The translations under genes and the position numbers were made by a program. Positions 13,622-24,346 of a DNA stretch of 64,000 nt are shown in pieces. Position 1 is the stretch's first letter, and the number at the start of each line of letters is the position of its first letter. Below the pieces are notes generated by a model. The model ran no database searches. It was given only the letters and a program-made list of their open reading frames with translations, and was not told the DNA's origin. Source of the DNA: Diphasiastrum complanatum (lineage: Eukaryota; Streptophyta; Lycopodiopsida; Lycopodiales; Lycopodiaceae); NCBI GenBank assembly GCA_029204225.1, contig CM055093.1:4308056-4372055 (forward strand), in the 5' to 3' direction.

Positions 13622-14345
13622 TCATTTGCAATATTTGCAGAACAGCTTCTTCTTTGTCTGCAGATTTGACTGCTCCTTGTGTTGAGCTGGTTTCTGGTCT
13701 GGCTTTGATAGCTTCAGGTCTTTTTTCTTCTTCTGCTTTGTCATGCCCTTGTTGGTGTACAAGGCATGAGAATCAGCTGAGGAACTTGAGGCTTCAATCC
13801 TTCGCATGTTTTCCTGCAACAACATAGTGATGACTCTCGAAAGAGTCAACTTTGGATGAGTCGTGATGATCATCACCAAGCTGTTATAAGAGCTTGGCAA
13901 GCTTGTAAGTAGTTGCATCACTGCGTCTTGATTGCGTTATGACAGATCCGACAGTGGTCATTTACCTTAGTAGGTTCTTGAATTGATTAATGTGATTCTA
14001 CAGATAATCACCATTTGTCATCTTGAGGGAGTAGAATTTCTTTCTGAGATGTAGCTTGGAAGCTATATCTCGCACTTCGTATAGTGTGCTCAAAATGTCC
14101 CAGACTTCTTTCGATGTCTGAGCCTCGGATACATGGCCGATCTGTGTATCCGTGATGTTGAGGATGATCAGCGCGTAAGCTTTTCCATCCTTCAGCTTCC
14201 ATCTGGTGATTGTCGCGTCGTCCACTTTGGGTTTCCCTTCTGCACCTGTAACAACGTCGTACAATTCTTTTGCCATTAGTATAGCCTTCATCTTAAATTT
14301 TCACAGATGGTAATTGGCTCCATCAAGCTTGTCCATGAGAGGAGT
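13622..14345 (-). pseudogene. Copia gag, antisense, broken
   Basis: Minus-strand Gag in two frames. The upstream frame (14291-13998) has the Gag core with WKLKDGKAYALIILNI, VWDILSTLYE and ASKLHLRKKFYSLKM. The downstream frame (13921-13622) has LLTSLPSSYNSLVMII, LTLSRVITMLLQE and the zinc-knuckle start CKYCK, where it runs off into the minisatellite. Only the 5' part of the element survives. A PBS and LTR follow on the right. Confidence 0.85.
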
Positions 14346-14527
14346 GGCTTTCCTTTGGAAATCCATGTGAAAGAATTAGTCTAAGTGATAGGAAAAACTA
14401 TCAGTGACGTAAGAATGAAAATACAAAAATACAAAAATCTGATACTAAAAAATACAAAACAAGAAAACAATTACACTATCGGCTAGTAGAGTCTTGTATT
14501 GTGGGAGCTAATCAAGCTATAAAGATT

Positions 14528-14640
14528 GCACTGATACCATGTTGGGAGAGGAGGAAGAATAAATGATGAACACGAACGAGAAATGAACTCGAACAAGAAA
14601 CGAACGAGAAGCGAACTCGAACAGAAGCCACATGGTAGCC
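14528..14640 (-). repeat. PBS and LTR remnant of the antisense copia element
   Basis: On the minus strand TGGTATCAGTGC (14539-14528) matches the plant copia primer-binding site except at one base and follows an LTR-type end ...CCAACA at 14540. The LTR to the right is short and merges near 14640 with the 'ccacatggta' tandem repeat, so it is truncated. Confidence 0.65.
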
Positions 14641-15495
14641 TATGACAGGCTTGGTAGATAGCAGGCCTATGTGGCCTGTTACACAAGCTTATGGTAGGCC
14701 ATGTGGCAAGCCACACAGGCCTATGGTAGGCCTACATGGCTTACCATGTGACAACTTTTGAGCCCCACCTCTTTCTCTCTCTAGGTCCACTCATGCCTAC
14801 ATGGCAAAGATTGGTTGTCTTGCCACACAAGCCTATGTTAGACCTATGTGGTTTGCCACATGGCAAACCCTAAGCTTGTAAGACTTGCCACATGGTAGAC
14901 CTACAAGACTTTCCATGTGGCAGCCTATGACAAGATTGGCAGATAATAGATCTATGACATGCCTATGTGGCTTGCTACACAAGCCTATGGTAGTCCTACA
15001 TGGCTTACGACGTGAGAAGTATCAATCCTACATGGTTTTCCATGTGACAGGCCTACTTGGCTTGCCACGTGGTAGCTTGTGAGCCCCACCTCTTTCTCTC
15101 TCTATCTCCACTCATGCCTACGTGACAGAGCTTGGTTGGCTTGCAACACAAGCCTATGGCAAGCCTATGTGGCAAGCTACAACATGCTTGCATGGTAGAC
15201 ATGAGGCCTATGCCATGCCTATGTGGTCTGCCATGCAAGCCTATGGTAGGCCTACATGGCTTGCCATGTGTCAGCTTTCGAGCCCACCTCTCTATATCTC
15301 TCTCCGTGGATCTACTTCAGGCCTATATGGTAGAGCTCTGTTGGCTTGTCGCACAAGCCTATGGTAGACCCCAATCTTGCATGACTTGCCATGGGGTAGG
15401 CCTACATGGCTTGCCACATGGTAGTCTGCGACAAGCTTGGTAGATATCAGACCTATGACATGCCTATATGGCTTGCTACACAAGCCCATCGAATC
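14641..15495. repeat. Degenerate tandem repeat of 'ctatgtggcttgccacatggta' motifs
   Basis: Variants of 'ggcctacatggcttgccacatgg' and 'ctacacaagcctatggtagg' recur throughout, with a higher-order period of about 280-300 bp marked by 'gagccc[a]cacctctttctctctct' at 14760, 15085 and 15283. Each TGGCTTGCCA is partly palindromic. A detached piece with the same 'ctctttaggtccactcgagcc' start lies at 21040-21140. The open frames here are repeat artefacts. Confidence 0.75.
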
Positions 15496-16478
15496 AGAAA
15501 TTAGTCGGATTCAGTAAAAAATGACTAAAACTTCAAACGGGAGGTGTCCACAGGTTTGTGGGCTTGACACGAACCCATAGATTCATTTGCAGCTCAATTC
15601 CGATGCCGTGTGTCCAAAAACACCCTTTCTACTGAGGAGAATGCCACTAAATGGACTACTTTCCAAAATTCATGAGAATTGGTCCAGTGTCGCTGAACGG
15701 AGTCCATTTTTTAGAACTTCTATTTTGTCCTGTGCTGCATGCCGAGACAAACCTACAGGACTAAACCAGACTCCAAAAAGTTCAGTACTCACAAAAAAAT
15801 GTGCGTCCGAACTAGAAACCCTAAATGCAGTCCTGGGATTCTAGGCCCGTCGAGCCAAAAATTGATCGGATTCAATAAAAAACGGTCAAAACCTTGGACG
15901 GTAGGTGTCCACATGTTTGTGGGCACGACACAAACCCACAGGTTCATTTGCAGCTCAATTCCGACGTTGTTTGTCCAAAAACGCCCTTTCTGCCGAGGGG
16001 AATGCCACTAGATGGACTACTTTCTAACATTCTCGAGAATTGGTCCAATGTCGTCGAATGGAGTCCATTTTTTAGACCCTCTATTTCGTCTTGTGCTAGA
16101 CACTGAGACAAACCCACAGAACTAAACCGGACTCCAAATAGCTCAGTACTCACAACAAAACGTGCATTCAAACCAAAAATCCTAAATGCAGCCCTGGGAT
16201 TCTAGGCCTAAAGAAATTGGTCGGATTCAGTCAAAAATAGCCAGAACCTTGGACGGTAGGTGTCCAGAGGTTCGTGGACTCAACACGAACCCATTGGATC
16301 AGTTGTTGCTCAATTCCGATGTCATATGCTTGAACACGCCCTTCGTACCAAGAAGCATGCCACTAGAGCCCAATAAATGGACTGCTTTATGGCATTTTCA
16401 AGACGTGGTCCAGTATCAACGAATGGGCTCCATCTTGCATGCCGTTTGTTCCATCCAGTGCTGCACGTCGAGACGAAC
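15496..16478. repeat. Satellite array, three units of ~355-361 bp
   Basis: 'cggattca[g/a]t' starts successive units at 15506, 15867 and 16222. Each unit carries 'aggtgtccacaggtttgtggg', 'cagctcaattccgatg', 'aacaccctttctacc' type sequence, 'aatgccactaaatggactac' and 'gctgca[c/t]g[t/c]cgagacgaaccc'. The third unit stops near 16478 and runs into a CA-rich tract. The unit length is in the range of plant centromeric or subtelomeric satellites. Three diverged units plus one stray fragment suggest an old dispersed array. Confidence 0.85.
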
Positions 16479-17160
16479 CCACATACACATACATGCAGTA
16501 GCAGTAGTAGCACCCATAAACAGACTCACTTCACACACACACAACATTGACTACTCGGTCGCACGCCTCGACCATCGACAGTCACCCAAACCATCGGTCG
16601 CTCAACGACATACATGTAGACATATACGTACACAAACACACAAATCTACACACATACATATACATGTACATGCACACACACCCTCAACTGCCCACCATCG
16701 GCGGACACTCTTTACTAGTCTATATATATATTTAAACTTATGTACACTTTTGCGCATATGTATGGGTGCACCCATGCATCCTCCTCTCCTCACCCATGCA
16801 TACACACTTTCTTAACTAAAAAGGATGGAGAGGGGGATGCATGTATGGGGAAAGTGCATATCCTCATACATTTGCACATTGTGTGCATTGAGGGGTGGGC
16901 CCCAAAAAGATTTCCCACCTCCTCTTTCCCACTCACTAAATTCAAATATTTGAAGTTTGAAGTTAAGGTTTGGTGATCTTCACACACTTCAATGTGCTTT
17001 AAACTTTAGCCAATAATCTTTATTGTATGGCTTTCTTATTTATTTTGAATTACCAAAGTTTTATCCATAAAACATGAGCAAAAAAATTTTAGTTTTCTTG
17101 ACTACCTTAAACTGTTTTTTTTTTTTTTTCAATCATTCAAATCCCTAGCTTGGCCCACCA
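16479..17160. other. CA-rich tract and unclassified spacer
   Basis: 16479-16690 is CACATACA-type imperfect repeat followed by 'ccatcggcggacactctttactagt', the inverted counterpart of 11962-11990. 16740-17160 has no recognisable gene and carries a poly-T run at 17116-17130. Confidence 0.5.
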
Positions 17161-17268
17161 TTTTTAGGAGTGTTTAACCACAAGCCCAAACTCACTAGCT
17201 TTAACTCCTACATCAAGAACAAAAGAGACAATAAAATGAGAAAAATAGGGGGAGAGGGGGGGTTTGGA

Positions 17269-17271
17269 ACA

Positions 17272-17310
<39 letters not shown>

Positions 17311-17330
17311 ACGCGCGCGCGCGTGCGCAT
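17269..17330. repeat. Alternating (TG)n-(CG)n tract
   Basis: Sixty-two bases of strict purine-pyrimidine alternation: ACAC, then (GT)n, then CACGCGCGCGCGCGTGCGCAT. Such tracts can adopt the Z-DNA form. A second TG/CA palindrome follows at about 17411-17449. Confidence 0.9.
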
Positions 17331-17461
17331 CTATGTGTGTGTGCGTGCACCTATGTGTGTCTATGCACATGTTCGTTGTGTGTGTGAGCTTTCTCCGACA
17401 CATTGAATGCACATGTGTGTGTGCACACACGCGCACACACACACACACATCTCCATATAAA

Positions 17462-17801
17462 GTATAAGCATGAAATGAGATAGAGAAGAGAGAAGATGAC
17501 TCTCTCCACGAGTTACATCCTTTTATAACAGGTCCAAACCCTATTTGGCCACTTGGCTTTCCCACCAAAATGCTAACCCTACCAATTTTGGGTCTAGATT
17601 CAATGTACCCAACTTATTCAAATTGAATCTACTCAAACTCGCATTCTATCTTTCCCACACTTTCAAAAAGTGTTTATTCAAATAAAATTTAGACTAATGA
17701 ACTTTGAAAAGTCAACCTCTAAGTCTAAAACAAGTTTTGGCCTCAATATGCCAAATATGGAAATATTGCAAAATGTGATGAAACTAGTTGAATCTTTCAC
17801 A
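17462..17801 (-). repeat. 3' LTR of family B copia, truncated
   Basis: 340 bp aligning without visible length change to 20493-20832, with few substitutions. It starts on the minus strand with TGTGAAAG directly after a purine tract. Its far end is missing. Confidence 0.85.
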
Positions 17802-18390
17802 CTCCCTCTTCAACTAGTTTTAGCATGGACTTTGATAATACTCCAAGTGAAGTCCTATGCTTCATGAACAAGTCTTTTCCCAATGCTTTGGTGAAGATAT
17901 CAGCTACACATTCCCTTGAAGACACATGTTGAAGCTCCACCTCCTTTGCAATGACTCGCTCCCTCACAAAATGATATTGTATCTCAATATGCTTGCTCCT
18001 AGCATGAAAGACAGGATTGGATGCCATTCTCTGGGCTGATTGATTGTCACAAAAGATGACTGGACTCTCTGAAAAATCCAGCAAGTGAAGATCCTTGATC
18101 ATCCTCTTGATCCATACCATCTCCTTTGTGCAATGTGTAAGAGCTTTGTACTCGGCCTCACTAGATGACAATGAGATAGTGGCTTGTTTTTTTGACATCC
18201 ATGATATAGCTCCATCACCTATGAAAATACAATAAGAACTAATGGATTTCCTATCCATTACATCTCCAGCATAGTCCGAATCTGAAATTCCAAAAAGATT
18301 AGGTGATGATCCCTCATACAATAAGCCAAAATCTCGAGTTCCAATGATGTACCTCAAAACTCGCTTTCCTAGCTTCCAATGCTCCTAGCA
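17797..18390 (-). pseudogene. Copia RNase H domain
   Basis: Intact 190-codon frame of the C-terminal copia polyprotein: YIIGTRDFGLLYEG, SDSDYAGDVMDRKS, the catalytic LSSSEAEYKAL, FCDNQSAQRMASNPVFHARS and DIFTKAL. It ends at the purine tract before the 3' LTR. Upstream it joins module X near 18390, so no RT precedes it. Without a start codon or the rest of pol it cannot act alone. Confidence 0.9.
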
Positions 18391-18404
18391 TAGTTTTTGC
18401 CAAT

Positions 18405-19467
18405 AGAACTTTGATCCATCATAAGAATGATCTTCTTACTAAGAATAGATCTCCTTTCAATGATCATTTAATGCTTAAAATAGAAACAACCATAATTGAT
18501 ATAGAGAATAGTGTCCACTTGGGATGCTTCACTATTTCTTACATCAATTTTACATGTAAAAATGTGACTAGAACATGAAGAATCAAATAGAATGTAAATG
18601 AAATGATTCCACCATGCTTCCAACTCTAAACTCTCTGGAAAAATACAGCAAACAAACAGTGAATGTGAGTGATCAACTTTTGCTTGCATGTCTCCTCCTT
18701 TGTCATTTGTTGCCATGTATCCACCATGATACTCCATGAATGAGCCTCCATCTCCATCTTGCCACAAGAAACCATCAAACCTTGGAAATCCATGAGTAGG
18801 TGAGTACATAAATGATGCAAATCTAGCACCACATGACTCCATAAACCAAGTAGTTTGCACTAGTCCATCTTCAACATCTACTTGACACAAGAAAATGACT
18901 ATGAATTCACCAAAAATTGACAATCTCCAAGTATTGGCACCAAGTAGCTCAACACTTGAGAACTTAGCCATGGATGAGTGACATAATGGACCTCCAATAG
19001 CTTCATTTCCATCAGCAAAATCAGCCAAGAATTCTAGTACAAATCCAACATCAAAACAATGCTCACCAATGTAGCTAGTTTGACCATATCTTGACAATTT
19101 GCACACATCCACATGAAATTGCTCAAACATGAGATAGAACAAGTAAAGTAAACTTGAATAACACTTCCTTGCTGCTCCTTTGACCTTACTTGAGTCCTCA
19201 ATATGCTGCAAAAACAGATCCATAACACCTTTGCCAATTACCTCTCCTTTGATGTTCTTGACTAGCTCCAAATTGCCAACTTCCCTTTTGACTACTTGAA
19301 GCGCTTTGAGATCAACCTCTTGATTTTCAACTTGACCATCACATTCATTGAACAAAATTTGTTTTCCAGATCCATTACTTGATTTTACAGCAAGATAACA
19401 TCCATCCACTTGCATAGCTCCTTTCCTTGCTTGATCTACACTTGTAGGCTCATCCAAAGAGGTTAGG
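18405..19467 (-). other. Module X: unrecognised 1.06-kb segment in family B copia
   Basis: This replaces the region between integrase and RNase H. It has a long open frame (to about 18468), with blocks such as LYLFYLMFEQFHVDVCKLSR, SRYGQTSY and DGNEAIGG, and the C-terminal KIDVRNSEASQVDTILYINY. No domain is recognisable. A second copy lies at 40780-41453, with about 85-88% DNA identity by eye and a long internal deletion. Because the proteins are more diverged than the DNA, I see no sign of selection on the protein. It may be element-specific non-coding DNA or an old captured fragment. Confidence 0.6.
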
Positions 19468-19469
19468 TT

Positions 19470-20214
19470 TAGCACTTTCACATAAAGTCCTATTCTTCCT
19501 TTTAGCCACTCCATTTTGTTGTGGGGTCCTTGATGTTGTATACTCCCTCTTGATCCCATGCTCATCACAAAAGGCCTTGAACTTGTTAGATATGTACTCA
19601 CCACCATTGTCACCTCTCAAGCACTTGATCTTTGTGGAAAATTGGTTCTCCCTTGCATTCTTGAACTTGACAAAGACATCATACACTTCATCCTTGCTCT
19701 TTAGTAAATAGATCCAACAAAATCTACTAAAATCATCAATGAATGCTACATACATCTTAGCTCCACTATTGCTAATTGTAGTAAATCCATGAATATCCGA
19801 ATGTACAAGTTGAAAAGGCTTTGTAGATCTAGAAATAGATCTAGTATAAGGTAGTCTATGTGACTTAGACAAAGCACAAGACTCACAAACATGCTTGTCA
19901 TTACTTAAGGAACTTGGAAGACCAATCACAACCTTCTTCCTTGCCATTACCTCCTAAGTTGAGGTGTCCCATCCTTTGTGCCAAACCTCTTGAATAGAAA
20001 TTTGCTCCCTTGCAACACATCCAACTTGGTTAGCAATAACACAAGCATCAAGTTTGAACAACTTCCCTTGCCTTTTACCTTTTCCAATCAAGACATTCTT
20101 CCTTTTGATCAAACAAGCATCTCCATCAAACTCCACCTTGAGGCCCTTACTTAGCATTTGACTCACACTAAGCAAATTCTTGGTAATAGATGGAATAAAC
20201 AAGACATCCTCCAA
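19470..20214 (-). pseudogene. Copia pre-integrase and integrase fragment
   Basis: The first frame (20214-19954) reads EDVLFIPSITKNLLSVSQ, the segment just before integrase. The next (19947-19470) carries CESCALSKSHRLPY (zinc-binding cysteines), LVHSDIHGF, FIDDFSRFCWIYLL, LRGDNGGEYISNKFKAFC and RTPQQNGVAKRKNRTLCESA. A frame change separates the two. The integrase ends abruptly at module X. Confidence 0.9.
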
Positions 20215-20221
20215 ATGAACA

Positions 20222-20832
20222 ATGATCTTTGGTTAGAAAGAGAAATACACTACCAATTTCACCAATGTAGAAAAATCAGCATCTACACACAATTTGAGAT
20301 GCAAACACTAATAGAACTTGATCAAACTTGAATCAAATGATAAAGTACTGTTGTTGTCCATACAAAATCAGCAAGCTACTGTATTTCACACGTGTGGATC
20401 CAAAAATAACAAATATAGATCATTCTACACATAGAATTGCAAGCAATCCCCAAGATAGTGCACCAATGGATAGTAGAACCCAAGAGAACCATGTATAAGC
20501 ATGAAATGAGATAGAGAAGAGAGAAGATGACTCTCTCCATGAGTTACATCCTTTTATAGCAGGTCCAAACCCTATTTGGCCACTTGGCTTTCCCACCAAA
20601 ATGCTAACCCTACCAATTTTGGGTCTAGATTCAATGTACCCAACTTATTCAAATTGAATCTACTCAAACTCGCATTCTATCTTTCCCACACTTTCAAAAA
20701 GTGTTTATTCAAATGAAATTTAGACTAATGAACTTTGAAAAGTCAACCTCTAAGTCTAAAACAAGTTTTGGTCTCAATATGCCAAATATGGAAATATTGC
20801 AAAATGTGATGAAACTAGTTGAATCTTTCACA
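20222..20832 (-). repeat. 5' LTR of family B copia
   Basis: It starts at 20832 with TGTGAAAG and runs to about 20222. The full LTR at 26757-27400 continues ~50 bp further to the PBS, so the end of this copy was lost in the deletion that removed PBS, gag and protease. It contains the palindrome CACACGTGTG at 20387-20396. Confidence 0.75.
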
Positions 20833-21139
20833 GGCCACTCGTAAACGACCATCGGCTTTCCTCCTAAACCATCAGCCACCATCCAAAGCATCGGTCGTCA
20901 ACTAGATCGTCGACTACTCATCAACGATGGGCATACACACTTTCAACCCAAACCATTGACCTTCGACCCAATCCATCGGCCGTAATCAAAATTGTCAGCC
21001 ACCCGTCATCGATGGGCTTACCACCATCCACCTCTTTCTCTCTTTAGGTCCACTCGAGCCTATGTGGCAAAGCTTGGTTGGCTTGCCACACAAGCCTATG
21101 TTACACCTATGTGGTTTGCCACATCGCAAACCATAAGCT
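20833..21139. repeat. CCATCGG-type and 'tggcttgccaca' repeat remnants
   Basis: 20833-21020 matches 11355-11450 ('ggccac[t/c]cgt[a/c]aacgaccatc', 'atcggtcgtca[a/c]ctagatcg'). 21030-21139 matches 14768-14880. The copia element at 17462-20832 therefore lies inside older repeat sequence. Confidence 0.6.
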
Positions 21140-21146
21140 TATATAA
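21140..21146 (+). promoter_or_regulatory. TATA box of the 21.4-kb gene remnant
   Basis: TATATAA within 'agcttatataagggctg', about 255 bases before the ATG at 21401. Spacing and context are promoter-like, with no long open frame in between. Confidence 0.45.
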
Positions 21147-21400
21147 GGGCTGAATTCGAGTCATTTGTCACCTTTGCTAGCGAAGCTCTACCAAAATTTA
21201 CTCTAAAATTACCAAGTTCTCCGTTTGCAACCAAACTTCCTACCAGCTGTCATCTGATCATACTGAACACCGATCTGTGCTCTGAACTACAGTTATTATC
21301 ATCCAACACTCGTTATTCACAGTTTTCTACCATTTCCACACCCTTTTCCATTTTCCACCATTTTTTTCTATTTTTCCGACCGCTAATCATCACTGCTAAC

Positions 21401-22005
21401 ATGGCCTCCTCATCCTCTGAAGACTCTAGCGCCAAACAGGTGATCCAGCGTGACATCCCCAAGGCCACACAAATTTGACGTCTACCCTTTGACGCTATGA
21501 TCCAACCATGGCTATAGACAGCCGGTCCACTTCTAGTGGCAATGGGTTTTCACCAGGCACTCTTCCATTCTAAGATTAACATGGGCCTCGCCCTTCATGC
21601 TTATGCCACCTGGGATGAGGAAAAGACTCGTTTCCACTTCATGTACCAAGGTACCACATACAAGGTCAGGATTAACGCCAACTCAATGGTTACCATTGGC
21701 ATTATGTCTGATGATCGTCATCCCTTCTCCCATCGCAATGCCAAAACTCTGATCAAGCCTTTCGTTACCCAAACTACACCAAAAATCCCAATTCAGACTA
21801 ACAATGGTTACCTGATAGATGCTATCACGGAGCCCATCATTCAGGCGGCTACGCTTCTGTTGAATAACGTTATGGTTATCTCAACATTTCACAAGGACAA
21901 AATCCAGTCTAAGCTACTGAGTCAAATAGTGGAAACCTATTTGGAACTCCCTAGCCCCTCCGTTGTGCCATACGACTGGCATAGCTTCCTTATTCATGCT
22001 GAATT
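21401..22005 (+). pseudogene. Unrecognised gene remnant
   Basis: One frame runs about 200 codons from ATG 21401 (MASSSSEDSSAKQVIQRDIP) with two internal stops, TGA at 21476-21478 and TAG near 21515. Both could come from CGA and CAG by C-to-T change. After the second stop it is open to about 22005: LLVAMGFHQALFHSKINMGL, ETYLELPSPSVVPYDWHSF. The composition is protein-like and the sequence is not a retrotransposon domain I know. It ends where retrotransposon sequence with CACACGTGTG starts. Confidence 0.5.
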
Positions 22006-22074
22006 CACACGTGTGGGGTGCCCTACACACGTATTTTTATGCTTGATCCACATTAGATACATTTTTAGGAGGAG

Positions 22075-22544
22075 TGTCAAAATATTGAAAAATCTATCTA
22101 ATGTTGTGAGTATGGGTCCTGAAAATGCCAAAGATGAATTGAGCTCTTTTGGCTTAGTAAAGACCCATCTTAGAATAAAACACTCAAGGTAGGTAGAAGT
22201 AGAAACTCGAGCTACCATAGGAATTGCCATTTGTACTTTACATCCACATTTAATGCATGAAAAGACTATGTGGCACAATTAGACATAGTGAGGTGGCTTG
22301 GATAAGTCTAGATAGCTTGAGAGGTGGATCCACAACTCCAATTCAACTCAAAGTAGGAGAAGAGTCCATGGATCTATATATATGTGATGTTCTCTCATTG
22401 AAATAATCATGAAATTTGTGTGTAATGCAAATTTGGAGACAAGCTCTTTGTGCCCTCTCTCTCTCCATGAGTTTTGTACTTGTTATTTTCTCTCTCTAGC
22501 TGAGTAGAGGCATTTATGATGCTTAGTCTTATGTTTTGTTGACA
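22075..22544 (+). repeat. LTR-like sequence with upstream polypurine tract (family D)
   Basis: 'tttttaggaggag' immediately precedes TGTCAAAATATTG at 22075, the arrangement of a polypurine tract and 3' LTR start. A TATA run (ctatatatatgtg) lies near 22372. The sequence reaches TTGTTGACA at 22544, giving TGTCAA...TTGACA ends. No matching second copy is in the window, so the right boundary is inferred. Confidence 0.5.
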
Positions 22545-23504
22545 GATCTTGCCCAAAAGATCTTGAGGAGTCATCTCGAGGTTCAAGTGTGCCAAGGATT
22601 GAGGAGGAGAGTCCTTCTCAAGTTATGATTCCAAGAAGAATCTCAAGAGACATGGTTGAGCTCATATGGCTCACATTTCAAGGGAAAGAGGAGCACATTT
22701 CAAGTGGTATACATCTCATGCTTGCTTCTCTTATGTCATTTGGTGAATCAATTTGCTTTAGTGAGACTTTTGCATCTCAAAGTTGGAGTAAACCCATACT
22801 AGTTGAGTAAATGATGTCTCTATTGAGACCGTAGTTGATGTTCTTAATGATTTGAAATTGATTGTAGATCAATTAGAAAGCAAATGATTATTTCATCAAA
22901 TGTATGCTCTTGAGTCTTGCAAGAGCAAGAGTGATTTGTCCACTCATAGTGTGAAAAATTGTCTTTTTTCATGTATTGAGACAAATTGTAAACTCTTTAT
23001 GAGAGTAAGTGAATCATCCTCTAAGGAAACTTATCTCCATAATGAAGTATTTAGCCTCATTAGATCTGAGATTAGCATGGTAATCAAGCATGGAGATATG
23101 ATGCAAACTCTTTGTTATTATAGCATGCATAGTCTTGCCAATGTTGATGAGCCTAATTCTCTAGATCTTGGTAGCATGATGTTGGATCTTTGTGATCCTA
23201 TGAATCAATAAGGACTCTTTATTTTCTCATGGAGTTTCAGCTATTTTCAAGGAGGAGGAGCTTTTGGATCAACCATATGTTTCAAGGATGGAACAAATCA
23301 ATCAAGTATTGCAAAGCTCTCAAGTTCATCAAAGAAGTCAACTTCAAAGAGGCACTATCATGGATATGGTGATTTCAGATCTACATCAACCTCATTGGCT
23401 GATCTTCCCACCTTTGAACCGGCAAGCATATTTGAAGACCAATTCAGCCCATGGAGTCAAGCTTAACATCATCATGCTTTTATCAAGTTAGTTTTGAGGA
23501 GGAG
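22545..23504 (+). other. Retrotransposon internal remnant
   Basis: The plus strand near 22590 reads RIEEESPSQVMIPRRISRD, similar to the EEESPRIFSPRRSQRE linker between integrase and RT in the copia element at 31-37 kb. Short open frames follow (22900-23211) without a known domain. The region ends in 'ttttgaggaggag', a polypurine tract directly before the LTR at 23505. Confidence 0.45.
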
Positions 23505-24346
23505 TGTTAAAATTGGCAAAAGCTAACTTGATCAAATCTTGTAAATAGCATTATGACTAGTACATATCATCATTAGACATGTGTAGAGCCTGTTCCCACG
23601 TGTGAAATAAATGCATTTATCATTTAGAAGAGTCATATAGGTTGTACATACCATTTCATTTGAGATCTAGTGGCTAAAATGGCCAAAATCTAGTTTTCTA
23701 GCTATATGCCACTTGGCATTATGTTATTGGTAGGAAAAGCTATTTCACATGGATAGGAGTGATCTCACATGTGCCAAGGACTGCTCACATGTGTGAAAAC
23801 ATCAGTATTAGAGATCCAACTTGTAGTAGATATTTGTGCAAGTCCCTATAAATTAGAAAAACTGCTAAAATCAAGGGAGGTGGCTATAAGTTAGGAAACT
23901 TGGTCCATGTGCCATATTGATGATTATTGGTAGATCCTTTGATGAGTAGGCATGATCACACGTGCCAAATCAGCTGAGTAGGCATTAGATCTTGTGTATA
24001 TATAGTGGCTCATTTGGCCATAATTGACATGGAAGCTAAATCTTGGTTTTGGTGCATTTTTTGAGTAATCTCTCCATTTGTCTTGCTAATTTATGCATTG
24101 ATTGGGTTATAAGCTTAGTGTACTTCATTCTTTGCTGGTAGTCCGTACTCTGACAGGTATTCACACCTGTGAAACCAGCAAGTACAAGTTTTGATCATAT
24201 TTGATTGTTCTTGCTAGATTTGTTGATGTAGATTTGATCTAATGCTATCTAATCTTGTGTAGATTGGTAGATCAATCTAATCTAACACCCAATCACACTT
24301 GTGGATCTAATTTGGATCCATTCTTGGTCCTTTTTGCTATACTTTC
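23505..24346 (+). repeat. LTR of family C
   Basis: 842 bp starting TGTTAAAATTGGC directly after a polypurine tract and ending near ...ATACTTTCA. The last 365 bp are repeated at 25572-25939. A TATA-like 'gtgtatatatagtgg' lies near 23995. The palindrome found in the other copy is decayed here (CACACCTGTG near 24150). Confidence 0.7.

Larger units (their letters stand above)
17462..20832 (-). mobile_element. Rearranged copia element, family B
   Basis: In element orientation (right to left): 5' LTR at 20832-20222, pre-integrase and integrase (20214-19470), an unrelated 1.06 kb module X (19467-18405), RNase H (18390-17802), purine tract AGTTGAAGAGGGAG and 3' LTR (17801-17462). Both LTRs begin TGTGAAAGATTCAACTAG. 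Gag, protease and most of RT are missing. The 3' LTR is cut off at 17462 by a CA repeat, so no target-site duplication can be read. Confidence 0.85.

Noticed and set aside
14885..15489. Several overlapping frames of 60-100 codons
   Set aside because: They lie on the TGGCTTGCCA-type tandem repeat and occur on both strands with the same repeating words.
15587..16815. Frames of 85-209 codons over the satellite
   Set aside because: Successive satellite units give near-identical peptides in shifted frames, and the longest frame runs into a CA repeat.
18468..19613. Single 381-codon protein gene
   Set aside because: The first ~50 codons are integrase sequence read in a shifted frame. Only the part within module X may be meaningful, and it is listed as such.
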